Shown here: in pieces, positions 12,341-23,933 of the stretch | How the letters are laid out: each line of letters opens with the position of its first letter | How positions within the stretch are numbered: position 1 is the first letter of the stretch | Source: Membranipora membranacea | Lineage: Eukaryota > Bryozoa > Gymnolaemata > Cheilostomatida > Membraniporidae | Direction: 5' to 3' | Length of the DNA stretch: 64,000 bases | NCBI GenBank assembly: GCA_914767715.1 | Contig: OU612073.1 | Coordinates: 9,052,001 to 9,116,000, forward strand | Notes under the pieces: generated by a model | Databases searched by the model: none | Told to the model about the DNA's origin: nothing | What the model saw: the letters and a program-made list of their open reading frames with translations, nothing else | Made by a program: the position numbers and the translations under genes

Positions 12341-15300
12341 CTACACCCTGAACCTCCTCCGAATTCCATCTACTTTCTTTCCTCCTTGAGGTGGTAACCG
12401 AGGTCTTTTGTTGTCCCTCTGCTCTGGTGATAGAGTAACACCTTTGCCTCGCATATCCTTGAGTTTGAATTTCTTAGGTCTGCGTTTCTTTGGATTAAGC
12501 AGTGACTGGGAGCTATTGAATGTCAGACTACAAAAGGGGAAATGAAATAAATGATGACGCATAGGTTGGAGTTGCACCTGGAGTAGTTAGTCTGGATCAG
12601 AATCTTAGTGCAGCTGTACTTCCAAATGCTCTTATATCTGGGTGTCATGACACAAGAGACAGGTATAGTAGGGGTACCTGGGTATACAAAGGAAGCCTTG
12701 TCATGTTTCTGTCGCGTGACAGATTCGACAGCGATGGAACATTAACACTGTAGAAGATAAGTTTACGCAAGTAGTATCTCACAAATTCCCTGTAGAAGAT
12801 TGCAAAATCTATCTTCAAATGATCTACTCTCAAAAATGTGGCCAAGAAATTACAAGTAGTAGTAGTCTCCCCTTGATGTGGGAGAGGATAACTCAAATCA
12901 GCTATTCAAACTTTTGAAATTTGATTACTTTGATTTAATGCTGAAGCTCGTTCACATGAAATCATACTTTATATATGTCTTTAATTTATTCATAAACAAA
13001 CGATATCTGTATTTGGTATCATTGATTTGAGATATTGCTTACCTAAAGTGATTCCAGTTGCATTGTTTCATGCTACCACACAGTTGTTCAGCAGCCAGCT
13101 CTGGACAGGCTACATTTCCTGTCCATTCTATAACCTCTCTAGTCCTCGATTTCACTCCATATCCACATGTACGGCTGCATTCACTCCATTCGGTCCATGG
13201 GCCTACGTTACATATCTTCACAGCATATTGAGGATCTGTAATGAAAAAAACATGTATAAAATAAAATCTCCTCTCTAACCATCTAGTTTAAATGTTTCTG
13301 GGTTGAGCGAAATGATAGATGTCTGGTACCATCACTCTCATACACCAAGGAGCACTGTAAATAGAAATTGCACAAAATTAACCTGTCACTTGATATGAAA
13401 AGCAAGTAGTATATATGAGAGGACATATGAAAATTTACCACAGCAAGTTTTATAATTTCGAGCCATAGCGATTTTTATTCTTATTGTGGGATATTTTCAC
13501 TGTTTCATCATTATCACATTGATTACCAGTAAAGCTTTTGAACCTGTATCAGTTGAACAATTGTTTATTTATATTCATGATCGTATTTATGATAATATGT
13601 ATTATCTTAACGTCACACTGTGTCAGAAGTAAGTTAATATCTGAATTATAAGATGTGATTGTTAGTTATACATACCAGATTCAATATCCTCGTAATCTGG
13701 AGGTAGGATTCTATTGTTAGTAAGCTGCGGTACAGATTCTTGTCGAGCTACAGTAATTGGTGCCAGTGTATCTGACGGTGATGCAGTGGTGGATATCTGG
13801 GGTACACTAGACACGGGCATCTCTGTAGAGGTATCACTGGCTTCGTGGGTGATTACCGATGGATGCGTTGAATCTTCTATCATAAAAAAACCATAAAGAA
13901 ATAAATATCAAGTTACCCAAGCTTGTACCACACAGCGGATGTGAGGCCATTCCTTAAACTTAACCTTTTCACATGGCATCATAATACCTGGCCCCGTGAC
14001 AAGGCTTCCTTAGACCAAGCGTCATTAAATATATTCCATTAAAGTATGGCTTTGGTACCTCGACACACATAACCACATGCAGAGTCATGCTATCAAAGGT
14101 TTGATAATAAGTTTATCATGCCTCAATATCCAGATACTGATCAACAATGTCCTTGTGCTGAGGCAAAGGTATCAAGGTCAAACATGACTTTATATGAACA
14201 GATACATATTTGAAGGCGGAGACATGATTTTTAATTTGGATCACATCCTTGAGTAGGCAGACAGTTATAACTACGACCAGATGAATTTCTTGAATTTCAC
14301 AACATAATTTAAAATTAGCTAAGCGTGTCATCAATTTGAGCAAATGTGTATCATATCATGTCAAGATCAACGGAAGCTTCATAAAACTGTCGGGCTACTA
14401 TCTTGAGCAATGCAGTGTGACATTTTCTTTCCTCACAATATGAGATCTTATCTGCATGTTATTTGATAAGGAATGGTGGGTGATCCCATGAACTAGTTCT
14501 ATTTTCGGCCAAATCTCTAATCTTGTGGAGATGAAAATATTGATTGAGAAATTTACCAGTGAGAGTATGAGTTACATTTCTTTCCTGTGAGGCTCTGATA
14601 CCGCTTGATGTACCTGTTAGCAAGGAGGCAGTGGTTGTCCTGTAATCTGAAGTTGTCCACTCTGTGGTGGTTACAAATCTGTGTTTGTTTTCTCGTATCT
14701 TTTTGAGCATAGCCAGTATTACAGGACTTAGACCACGATGGCTCTCCACTGTGGTTGTAGGTAAGGTGAAGGTCGTTCTAGAGGTTCTTGGAGTGCTCTC
14801 AGATTCTAGCGATGTTGTGGTTGGCTGTTTGGATGTAGTATTCTCTGTTTCTTCAGTTGGTGGCAATGTATCAGTGTCAATTCTTTGGAACTGGGGAATC
14901 GGTGGCTTGATCATCATTCCGGCTTTAGGTGCTGAAAGAACAACACCAATTCAATATTTTTAAGTAACACGGAGCACAACCGTTGTTTTCAAAGAATATA
15001 TTTGGTATACATTATGCATACTGTCAATATCCTGGTGTACCTATTATGATATAATTAAATTTCAACTGCTTTGCTTATATTTATGTTCAGGATATACTCT
15101 CTAAACAACATAAATTACATTAATGGCTGAGCATTTTATTTCAGTCACTTCTGATGAAAAATATATTACTTCAAACTTCATTGCACTTCATTAGGCGGTA
15201 AGATCATGAACGAGCACACAGGATAAACTTAAATATGACCCAGTTAAAGTTTGAGCCAGCAGCAGTTTGCCTGAGAGAGCTGATCAGTGGGGAGGGGGAA

Positions 15301-18300
15301 GCAATTCTGCATGCAGACAAACTGGATTAACTTGGTCTAAATATGATACGACCTACCACTAGCAGCCATATCGTCGTTGTTTAAAGTAGATTTCCCAATC
15401 TCAGAATCAACATCGTCATCGTCATCATTCACCACTGCAAAATAGCAAATATGCATCATGTTATTTTAACAACAAAAAACCATTCCAATGTACAGAAACT
15501 ACATTTAAACTCAAATTTGTTTGGATGTGGGAGAAACTTAGCATAACATTAATGTCTGATAGTAAAATAAAATGTAACACAGATGCAGGTGGCGTCAAAT
15601 GGAGTCAGGAGCGGTCTGACGGATATGCGTAAAAAGACATTTGATCATATGGTCCAGGTTCAATTCACTACGCCGGATGTAATTGCTGATTTAGTGAGCA
15701 ATGCTTGTACACAGTACAATGATCCCCCTCTGTCTCTTCAAAAAATAGTAGATGGCCACAGCATGCAAGGGTATAGGGTCACTCCACCAAAAACCAGCAA
15801 CCAGGCCCCACTAGGCCCATTAAATAGGGCGGTCGATATGATCTCATGCATACAGAAAGTAAAAAGTGGGATTGATCCAGGGCCTATCTGCAGCTGGTTG
15901 TGGCATATTATTATCAGAGAACATAATATCCATAATTAAATTGCTAATGGGACATATAATATGGTCATTTATCCTTATTTTCTAACATTGGCATCTTGAA
16001 GTGAGATAAAATCAACTGTACCAGGGATTAAGCTGTACCACGAGGTGCTCAGTCAGATCTGGTGTCCAGATCTGATAATAAAAGCCAAAATACCTTGTAA
16101 TGTACGTATGAGTTCGATCTGCAGTTTGGCGATTGGAGGGAGAGAAGTTAACTGAGGGTAATAGAAGGCATCAGCTGATCTGTTAGGGTATAAGTTTGTT
16201 ATCTCTGTTATAACCTCCTGTGGATCACTGCGCCATCTCGGGGACGAAAATGTGAAGCCTGGAAGAAGAAACAAAACGTGAAAATACCAAAGCATACAAT
16301 GGCAATCTCATCAGCATTTTCTGTTGGCAAATTTATGAGTTATCAGGTGAACATTTGAGACAATCCACCACAAGGGCTTACACATCTGCAATGGCCAATG
16401 AACAGGCAACAGCTAAGTGTATATTGTAGGAAGTTTTCCTGCTGAGATCACCACAACAGTTATCCTGATAATCAATTTTGAATTTAGCAGATTATTGGAT
16501 TACTAGATTACTTTGATTTTTCATGTTACCGGCAGAAACAGCAGATACTAGATCAATTACGATACAATCTGCCTGTAGTTAGAGTTGCACTCTTTGAGCT
16601 GCTGGCTGCCAACCAGTGGAATTGGAACAACTGGAATTCAGGAGAATCGGATCAAACTTGATCAGTTGCCATGTAAGAAGTTTCAGATAGATATTTATCT
16701 GTTTATTGGATCCTGCTGACTTGGAATACATTGAAAGAAAAACTGAAGTGTTGTGCGACAAATATTACACAATGAGAATTGGTAATTAATCTCATCAAGT
16801 TGTTGTTGCATGGTGATACATTGGTATAATTGCAGTCTGAGTTCCCCAGACTCTTCATTTCTCCCACCCCCCCCCCCCAGGAAGTAAATTTGGTATTTTT
16901 AGAGCAAGGCAAGCTGGAAAGAATCTATCCTGGTGTTGGGTCAAAGCTAAATAAAAGATTCCCTTTGACTGCAAAAAAACAAGCTGGGAACTGTTTACTA
17001 CCGAAATACGGATTCAGGTAAATAGATTGGATAATTTCTAGAATTGACAGGAAAATGCTCTGTTAATATCCGACTGTCAAGTCTAAGTTTCCTAAATTAC
17101 ACCTGCTGTCAACTAGAAGGGCAACCTAAATAAGTATTTCAAAATTAGGTTATGCAAATCCGAATGATTTGCATTTCCGACCTATGTCCATGCCATGTAT
17201 TAAAAATCATTATTCATAACAATAGATGGGTGTAACTTTTAAGCGCCCACCACCATAGCACTGGTTATCTATTATTCTATTCGTAGGAACTAGAGAGTGA
17301 CAGGACCTTATTGAACAGTTTATTTCTCCATTCCTCCCACAGTTATTAGCTGTACATAAGAGACCAGCCAGCACAGTTGGCTTAGGTAATATATTTTTGT
17401 TTCTGAGTAGACATGGACAAGATGAGCAAAAATATTGAGCAATACTGGTGATGGCCGATAACATAGTGAGTATAAAAATAGTAGGAAAGCTGGTATCAAA
17501 AATTGTTTTTTAAAGTGAAGATAAGAATCAGGAGCCCTTTCTGTCTGGTAAAAGAGTAAGACTATTGCGCAATATGTCAGGTGCTCCTTGTACATCATGA
17601 GCTTCCCATGTAAGGAGATACGTTGAGGGGGAGCGGAGATTTGTTTTGATATGTTAGCTAACTATAGAGAGTTAATATGTCTTAAACCATCTTAATTCCT
17701 CCATAATCTCAATACAGTTGATCAGCTTATGAGGCTTATGACGCTGCACATTTTTTATCCCTGTAATTAGTTAGAGCCGCCATTGCGTAGGGTTATTGAT
17801 GTTTGCCGTGAGAGCCATCTTGTAGAAACCTGGTCAGACCAGTTAATAAGAAAAGGCAACCACTGGGTGTATACACAATGTATTATTAATATGAAGCCTG
17901 CCTAAGTTAAAGGCGAGACAATATTGGCACTGTTTTTTGTTTTATTTATCGTCCAGCAAAACCAAATCTCAGTTTGAGAAGATTTCGGCTAGTTGTCCTT
18001 GTGAGCGGTGCTCGAGTGGTTGCTGCAAGTGTGGTGAGCTGCTCTGTAATGTCTGGAAACGCTGTTGTTGTAGTAGGTGGAGCAAAGGTTGTTGTGGTAG
18101 GAGGGGCATTTTGCAATTTCATTGGGAACCATACAGAGTTGCAATCTTTCCAGAAAGTTTCTCTCTCCTGCACGATTGTCAATCTGAAACATAGTTTGTC
18201 AGTGATTAATAACAACGATTAAGTGTGTTTGCAGCTCAAAAGCGTCCATTGCCGACGAAAGCATTGGTTTCCCTCTATTTGATACAATCATCAATCCTGT

Positions 18301-21300
18301 GTCTCTAATGGAAACCAAATGCTGAACAGATGAAACCTAGGATTATAATCATAAATCCAGGAGAAATCTCAAATGAAAATATCTTGTGGAAAGTGGAGTT
18401 TGCTCATAGCAAGCTACTGTCCCCTTCATAAAACATTTTCAAAACAGCTTTCATGGGAGCGGATTTAAAATGATCACAACCCACTCTCACCTTATTTCCA
18501 GATCATTATCCTCAGTGAAAGTCCACGGAGCTTCCCATTCAAAGAAGATGATTTTCTTGTCATCAGCTGTCCAGTGAGTAAGAGAGGTGTTGTCACACAC
18601 CAGCTTTGTGGTGATATTGCTAGGGATACTCGCCATGACGAACTGGGTTGTCTGTCTCATGCGCCCTACTGGTAGGTTGGTAGCCTTGTCAAAAACAGAG
18701 ATAAGAAAACCTCTGAAGCTGACTTGGAACCCGGGCCTCACATATATACCCACTGTAAAGAGAATAACATAATTTGAGACACAAATATTTTCACAACAAA
18801 TATACATCATTTTCAACCAAAAATGTTCAGCAAATGTAAAAGATGACTTTTCTCTCAACCAACATTTCTGGCAAAGCTAAATCCTTGCTCGCAAAGTTAT
18901 ATAGATGTTGAAGAAGAGTTGATATAATAACTTACTGGGTGTGTACTGTCCAGGAGTCCAGAAGAGACCAGAAACTTCAAATGGACAGGTGCTGTTCTGA
19001 TATCCGATGGATTCTGTAGTATTCTCGACAAAGTGGACAGGCGTTCTCGTGGAGCATGTTTGCAGCGGTGCTCCCACAGGGAACGCTGTCGCGCAAGCGA
19101 CCAGAACGGCAGCGGCAATCAGATATTTTATCATAACTCGGCCGGGGTTTTAGCGAAGCGACAAGAACAAAAATGGCTGATGGGTAGACGATTACAGGTT
19201 TAGCTCAACACCTCCGCATCCCAACACTCCAATCTAGTCAACTGCTGAGTTATGCTAATTTCTAAGATGATCTTTTGATATGACAAGAATAACTAGCATT
19301 TACTCCCATAGGTATCTGTAGTCATGGTGTTGTTACCATAGAGATATTATGTTGATGGAATACCTTCAGTCTCACTAAGCCAAGGCAATAACTCTTACTT
19401 TGATAAATGTTCACGATTAGAACAGTAAAAAAGTGAGACTGACTAATCCACTACATTCATATGGCTGGGCGTGTTCCTTTTATAAATAAAAAACACTTAT
19501 CAAACCAGACCTCGGGTCAACCAGAATCGTCGAGCGATGGCACAATGCCACCGACACATTCAATTCTATAACAGCGTAGGAGGAGACTTCAAAATGCTTG
19601 TGGGGGCTTTGAAAAGAAAGGGCAGGAATCCCATATTATCAGCTATTCATTATTTTTACAAAAAGAAGTGAAGTTGACCAGATGGTCCTTGATCACCTTA
19701 TCGAGTGCTGAGATCATCCAGCATTTCTGTCTTGCTTTGGAGGATGGACTCATATTTTGATACGTCAGATTCAGATTGCTGCACAACTTTCAATCTTGCT
19801 CTAGTATTTTCTCTCGTGTGAGACGTGATTTCAAGTATGATCAAATCGCTATAATCACTGTAATAATCCACCTTCACATAGCTTTTGAAAATCGGTTTAA
19901 AATCTCTAAGGAAGGAATTACAAAAGCTAAGACTAGTGATAGCTTGTGGGGTTATTATGGATCGGTGTTTTAGTTACCTTGCTGAGTTCCGGCATCGAGA
20001 GGCCACAGGTCAGTCTCATGTAAATCTACCCACTCTCCATCAGTACAAAGGTCAAGGCTGTCTACACCAACAAACCAATCAGGGCTCGGAACTATCTTCA
20101 CAACCAGGGACACCTGCAAGCATGATAGATTCATAAATAACGATATTGGGAAGACATTCAAGATAAAGGATCCAATTGGCACATTTCTGGAAGCCCTAAA
20201 ATTTCATGTTATCTGACAAAGGGGGAGAGAAAATCTCATCGGAAGTTGTTGATGAACACAAGTTATGATAGAAGATCATGTAGGCAATATCCGTTTTACC
20301 TTATCCTTTCCGGACTCAGCAAATAATTGAGCCTCGGAAGTCCCGTAACCGCTTGGTAAGGGCGGAGTAGTGAATGCATCAAATATAGTGGAAGATCCTT
20401 GTCCCTCTGAGGCTAAAGGACTGACGTCTCCATATTCAGCAAATGTTTTCAATTTATTGCTGGCAGTTTCTCCCATACGAAACAGGCTGTACCCCGTTGA
20501 ATGCGTTCGACCTGGTAAAAGATGAAAGTTGGGTTATAGGGAGACACTTATTTTGGTTGAAGCATTATTCAAAGGCAAAGTAGCAAAGGAGATAAGGGTA
20601 TATTTGAGCATCCATATCCACGGGCTTTAATCAGTGATCACACGATTATTCAGATTATAGTAAAAAACTCATTTGACTAGTTCAATTCAAGACTAAATAA
20701 AGCTCGCTGAGGTCATGAATATACCTATATACCTCTATCAGCATATCAAATTCAAGCTCTTTTACCGACACAGACCAATGTCTAACACATCAGGCCTTTA
20801 TAGACATGGTACTGCTGGAGATGCTGAGAAGAAACCGGAGGTGGGCAGGGTGGGACCCACATTATTTGCATATGAAGCACTGAAGTCAAGTTTATTCGCA
20901 GAATATCAGGGTGTGATCTGAAAATTTATTTCTAACAAAGCGAGAAACACTTCTAGCCTAATGACATTATTGCTGGTGTTGCCAACAGAGATTTTTCACA
21001 GAGATATTCTATTTTTACCACCTAAGTCATGCCAAAATGCTTTTTACAGATCATAACACGTTCTACCACCTATTTAGATTGATAAATTTCAGCATTGTTG
21101 CCAAGCCAGACCAAACCACAGGCATTGAACTTCATAATTAACGCACGACTACGCAAGGTGAAGCCTGCCATTTTAACACATTAAGAGAGACCACACGAAG
21201 ATCTAACAGGTCTCCCTCTGACTTGTTTTGGGAAACAGGTGATGCTGTGATTATGATAAGCAGATTTTCAAATATCCTATTGAGCTAACGTCAAAGGTTT

Positions 21301-22125
21301 TGCTTACTGTCTCTTTGCCCCCAAAACCACTGATACTGATAAATAACAACATCAACACCTCCCAATCATTGCTGCATTGTTGTGTGGCAGATGGAAATGA
21401 TCGAAGAGGCACAGCAGGATGTTGTTTAGTATTTGTTTATGTCCCGAACTCACCCACTAGAGAGGACCATTCAGCCTTGGGTCTATTCACAGGGTATACT
21501 TTGGGAAATCGGGATTTGGTCCACAATCCTTGGAATCTGACTCTATAGTGTGCTACTGTATGAGGATCGCCACATGAGAGACTTTGGCCAGGTGTGGTAT
21601 GGTACATAGACAACAACGCCAACAGAATAATGTGCAGAGCAGACGGAAGTATCAAACATCTGGAATAACAAAAAATTCAGATTATGAAATATTTTAACTA
21701 CTTGGGAAGTAATCCCATGTCGGTAGCAAAAATACTTATGTTGGGAGATTTACTGAAATCGGATTAAAAAGCTGATTGTTCCCAAGTGTTTCAATTTCCA
21801 GATATTACAGATTTCTAACCGAGTTTGAAATTTCATTACAATGGATAGAAGTGACGACATTAATAAAGTATTCGGGATCCGAGACAGATGCATGTAGTCA
21901 TAACACAAAGTTAAGTAAATGACGCATGAAGGCGCATGGAGGCGGTACCATAAAAAGATCATGGTGATAGATTGCGCCATGAGATACAATCCAAGATTGA
22001 TGAAGGCCACTTCAGATTCTGATTTTGCCTGTGAACTCAATTACAAACCTCGGTGAGGAAAATTAATAAAAAAATTACTCAAAATACTTTTTAGAAGAAA
22101 ATATCAGATCTTCATACCTCGCCAT
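12341..22125 (-). CDS. Mindin/spondin-2-like secreted protein (Spondin_N + linker + TSR)
   Basis: Ten coding exons on the minus strand: 22125-22118, 21659-21454, 20511-20300, 20113-19978, 16258-16094, 15434-15357, 14931-14557, 13876-13676, 13235-13043, 12527-12341 (1761 nt, 586 aa). A signal peptide starts [20 protein letters not shown]; its first 8 nt form their own exon. Residues about 29-242 are the Spondin_N domain, with [22 protein letters not shown] and [12 protein letters not shown] as landmarks. Residues about 243-460 are an acidic, then Thr/Ser/Pro-rich linker. Residues about 466-522 are one thrombospondin type 1 repeat ([16 protein letters not shown], with C-mannosylation-type WxxW). 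A basic tail ([12 protein letters not shown]) ends the protein. Spondin_N plus one TSR is the mindin architecture: secreted matrix proteins that bind cells and matrix. The linker and basic tail are not in human SPON2. The 3.7-kb intron 16259-19977 contains another gene. Confidence 0.88.
17941..17946 (-). terminator. AATAAA polyadenylation signal of the nested Reeler gene
   Basis: The minus strand reads CGATAAATAAAAC. The stop TAA (17948-17946) shares its last base with AATAAA (17946-17941). If used, the transcript would have a 3' UTR of only about 15-30 nt and would terminate inside the host mindin intron. Confidence 0.6.
17946..19134 (-). CDS. Secreted Reeler-domain protein with Thr-rich tail, nested in a mindin intron
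   Basis: Three exons: 19134-18936, 18752-18491, 18183-17946 (699 nt, 232 aa), with GT-AG borders and consistent phase. Residues 1-17 form a clean signal peptide ([17 protein letters not shown]). A Reeler-type domain follows to about residue 170. Landmarks are the sugar-sequon-rich start (ENTTES, QNSTCP), [41 protein letters not shown], and the closing [20 protein letters not shown]. The tail is Thr/Pro-rich (PPTTTT blocks) and likely O-glycosylated. The stop TAA at 17948-17946 overlaps an AATAAA signal. Reeler domains occur in reelin, F-spondin and small secreted immune or matrix proteins. The function of this one is not known. It has its own start, signal peptide and polyadenylation signal, so it is treated as an independent gene. 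Confidence 0.85.
19476..19484 (-). promoter_or_regulatory. Candidate TATA box of the nested Reeler gene
   Basis: The minus strand reads TATAAAAGG, a strong TATA consensus, about 340 nt upstream of the Reeler start codon and inside the same mindin intron. A start site about 30 nt downstream would give a 5' UTR near 310 nt, or a spliced leader exon. Position is the only support beyond the motif. Confidence 0.35.
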
Positions 22126-23810
22126 GATTGATTATTTTGCAGTAGATATTCCGATTTCTGACAAAACGTTCCAAGTGTTAAGCCCCCAGTGCTGTCAAGT
22201 TTAGTTCTTGCTTACTCCCGTGATCTTAGTGACGAAGTAGAATGTTACTCAGCATTCTGCAGACACGATGCTCATGTGAATCATATCGAGCTGACTGCAA
22301 AGCACCTGCACACAATCTGCAAGAAACAAACTAACATTATTCTCATTAAACAAAAGCCTAGCAATAAAAAACAAGTAAGCATGCTAAATTGTCTTTCCAA
22401 CATAATTCTAACCATACATTGTCTACATCTGGGTAGCAGATGAAATATTAGCCTCTATTCCCATCGAGAAAAGAGCAACTAGATTATTTATTAAACATTT
22501 TTGAGTCAGTATGCTGCAAAATAAGCGGTTAATGGTTAGGAACAGATGCTAAATTCTCATTATCACTGCAAAATATCGTAAGGTCAAACCTACCTCGATG
22601 AATAAGTGGATTTAATTCTATTGTTTGGAGTTCTCATCAATTAATCTAATAACCCACTGAACAAGCGTAAAAAATAATAACATTTTGACTTCTGGGAAAC
22701 GCTTGCCATTTTGGATGCGTAGTAAGCAAATAACTACCTGTAATTTGCGCAGGCTATGACGCAATGATACATCAAAATAGTTATGTCGATAGTTCCCACA
22801 ATTGTAGTATCATTTGAAGGGATAACAAAATACATATTATTTCAATAATTGCCTTGCTCAGTTGATATTGTCATTATACACATGCACTTTATTGTAAGAA
22901 AAATTACAAAATAAAAAAATAAACCATTAACATACTGTATCATATATCTTCATGTGTATGTATAAAAACCAGAAAGTTTATGATACCCAATGTATGCGGA
23001 GTTGCGCCTCAAAAGCAATTAAAGAGTCATGGAAACTCACTTCATGGGTCAGTTCAATGCCCAGCGATCCTTAGTTGAATATTCATCATACAGCGGTAGT
23101 TTGATAAAGATTTGTTAAGGGCAAGTTGAGCAACCACACCAAAAGACCCAAAATCACAGGTCACAATATTGTCCAAACGGAAATGGAGAATCCGAAAAAA
23201 AGATATTACACTGAGCTTCGTTATTATGTTTATACATATACCCTAGATTTCCGCATTCACATTTTACACAACCTGATTTTATATAAACTCATACCATAGC
23301 GAATAAGTATTGCTACATTATGTATTGCTAACATTACTCAACAACTAGCTGTACTAAACTCTTGCTAATATTTATTCCCCAGCACCAATACTGGTGTTAA
23401 ACTCATCTTTCTGTACTAAAATGCAATCTATAAGATTGTCATGGACAGCCAGAGATTTTGATTCTGTAGGAGACCTTTCACTTTAAAACTGCCAAAATCA
23501 GTCTATTATTGTCCCAAGCTTTGTTGAAGGAGGAGGAGTTGTCTCCCCTTTCACCACAACAATACTTGACAAGTCAAGACAAGCTTCAATACGGCAACAA
23601 ATTTTGCCCTTTTACTGAAGTTCTAATTGATAGCCCCCTGATAAATTTACATGGTGCACATTACAAATACAAGAGCATTCATATATCACAAGTAACTGGT
23701 TACTGTAACTTCGAGGTAAATGTGAAGGTGTGCATCTACATCTACTGAGCAGCTAAATTCTACAAAGGGACTAGGACTATTGTCGCACAGAAAGTTTGAT
23801 TTAAAAAATC
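22126..23810. other. Upstream region of the mindin-like gene
   Basis: About 1.7 kb between the mindin start codon and the SINE-like sequence behind HPS1, both genes being on the minus strand. It should contain the mindin promoter and 5' UTR and the HPS1 3' UTR. The short ORFs have no domain content, and I see no clear element. Confidence 0.45.
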
Positions 23811-23925
23811 AAGGGGTTTAGGCCGCAAAATCTGCGCCAGGTTGCTTTCTGTTTTCAGGTAGGTCGGATGCTAAAGGAGCGGTGCTCTAATCAACTGAGC
23901 CACCTACTCCTATGGAGTCGTCCTA
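23811..23925 (-). mobile_element. tRNA-derived SINE-like sequence just downstream of HPS1 stop
   Basis: On the minus strand the segment begins GGAGTAGGTGGCTCAGTTGA and continues TTAGAGCACCGCTCC, matching a tRNA 5' half with a good A box (TGGCTCAGTTGA). No proper B box or acceptor closure follows; it runs into GCGCAGATTTTGCGG, a small hairpin, and an A/T tail. It starts about ten bases after the HPS1 stop codon, so it would form the proximal 3' UTR of HPS1. Confidence 0.55.
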
Positions 23926-23933
23926 ACGCGTCC

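Noticed and set aside
12341-22125. Reading the Reeler and Spondin_N/TSR exons as a single F-spondin gene
   Set aside because: The order on the strand would be Spondin_N part 1, Reeler, Spondin_N part 2. The Reeler part has its own signal peptide, stop and AATAAA, and the Spondin_N halves join in phase across it.
23811-23925. Functional tRNA gene on the minus strand
   Set aside because: Only the 5' half resembles a tRNA. There is no T-arm/B box and no acceptor-stem pairing.
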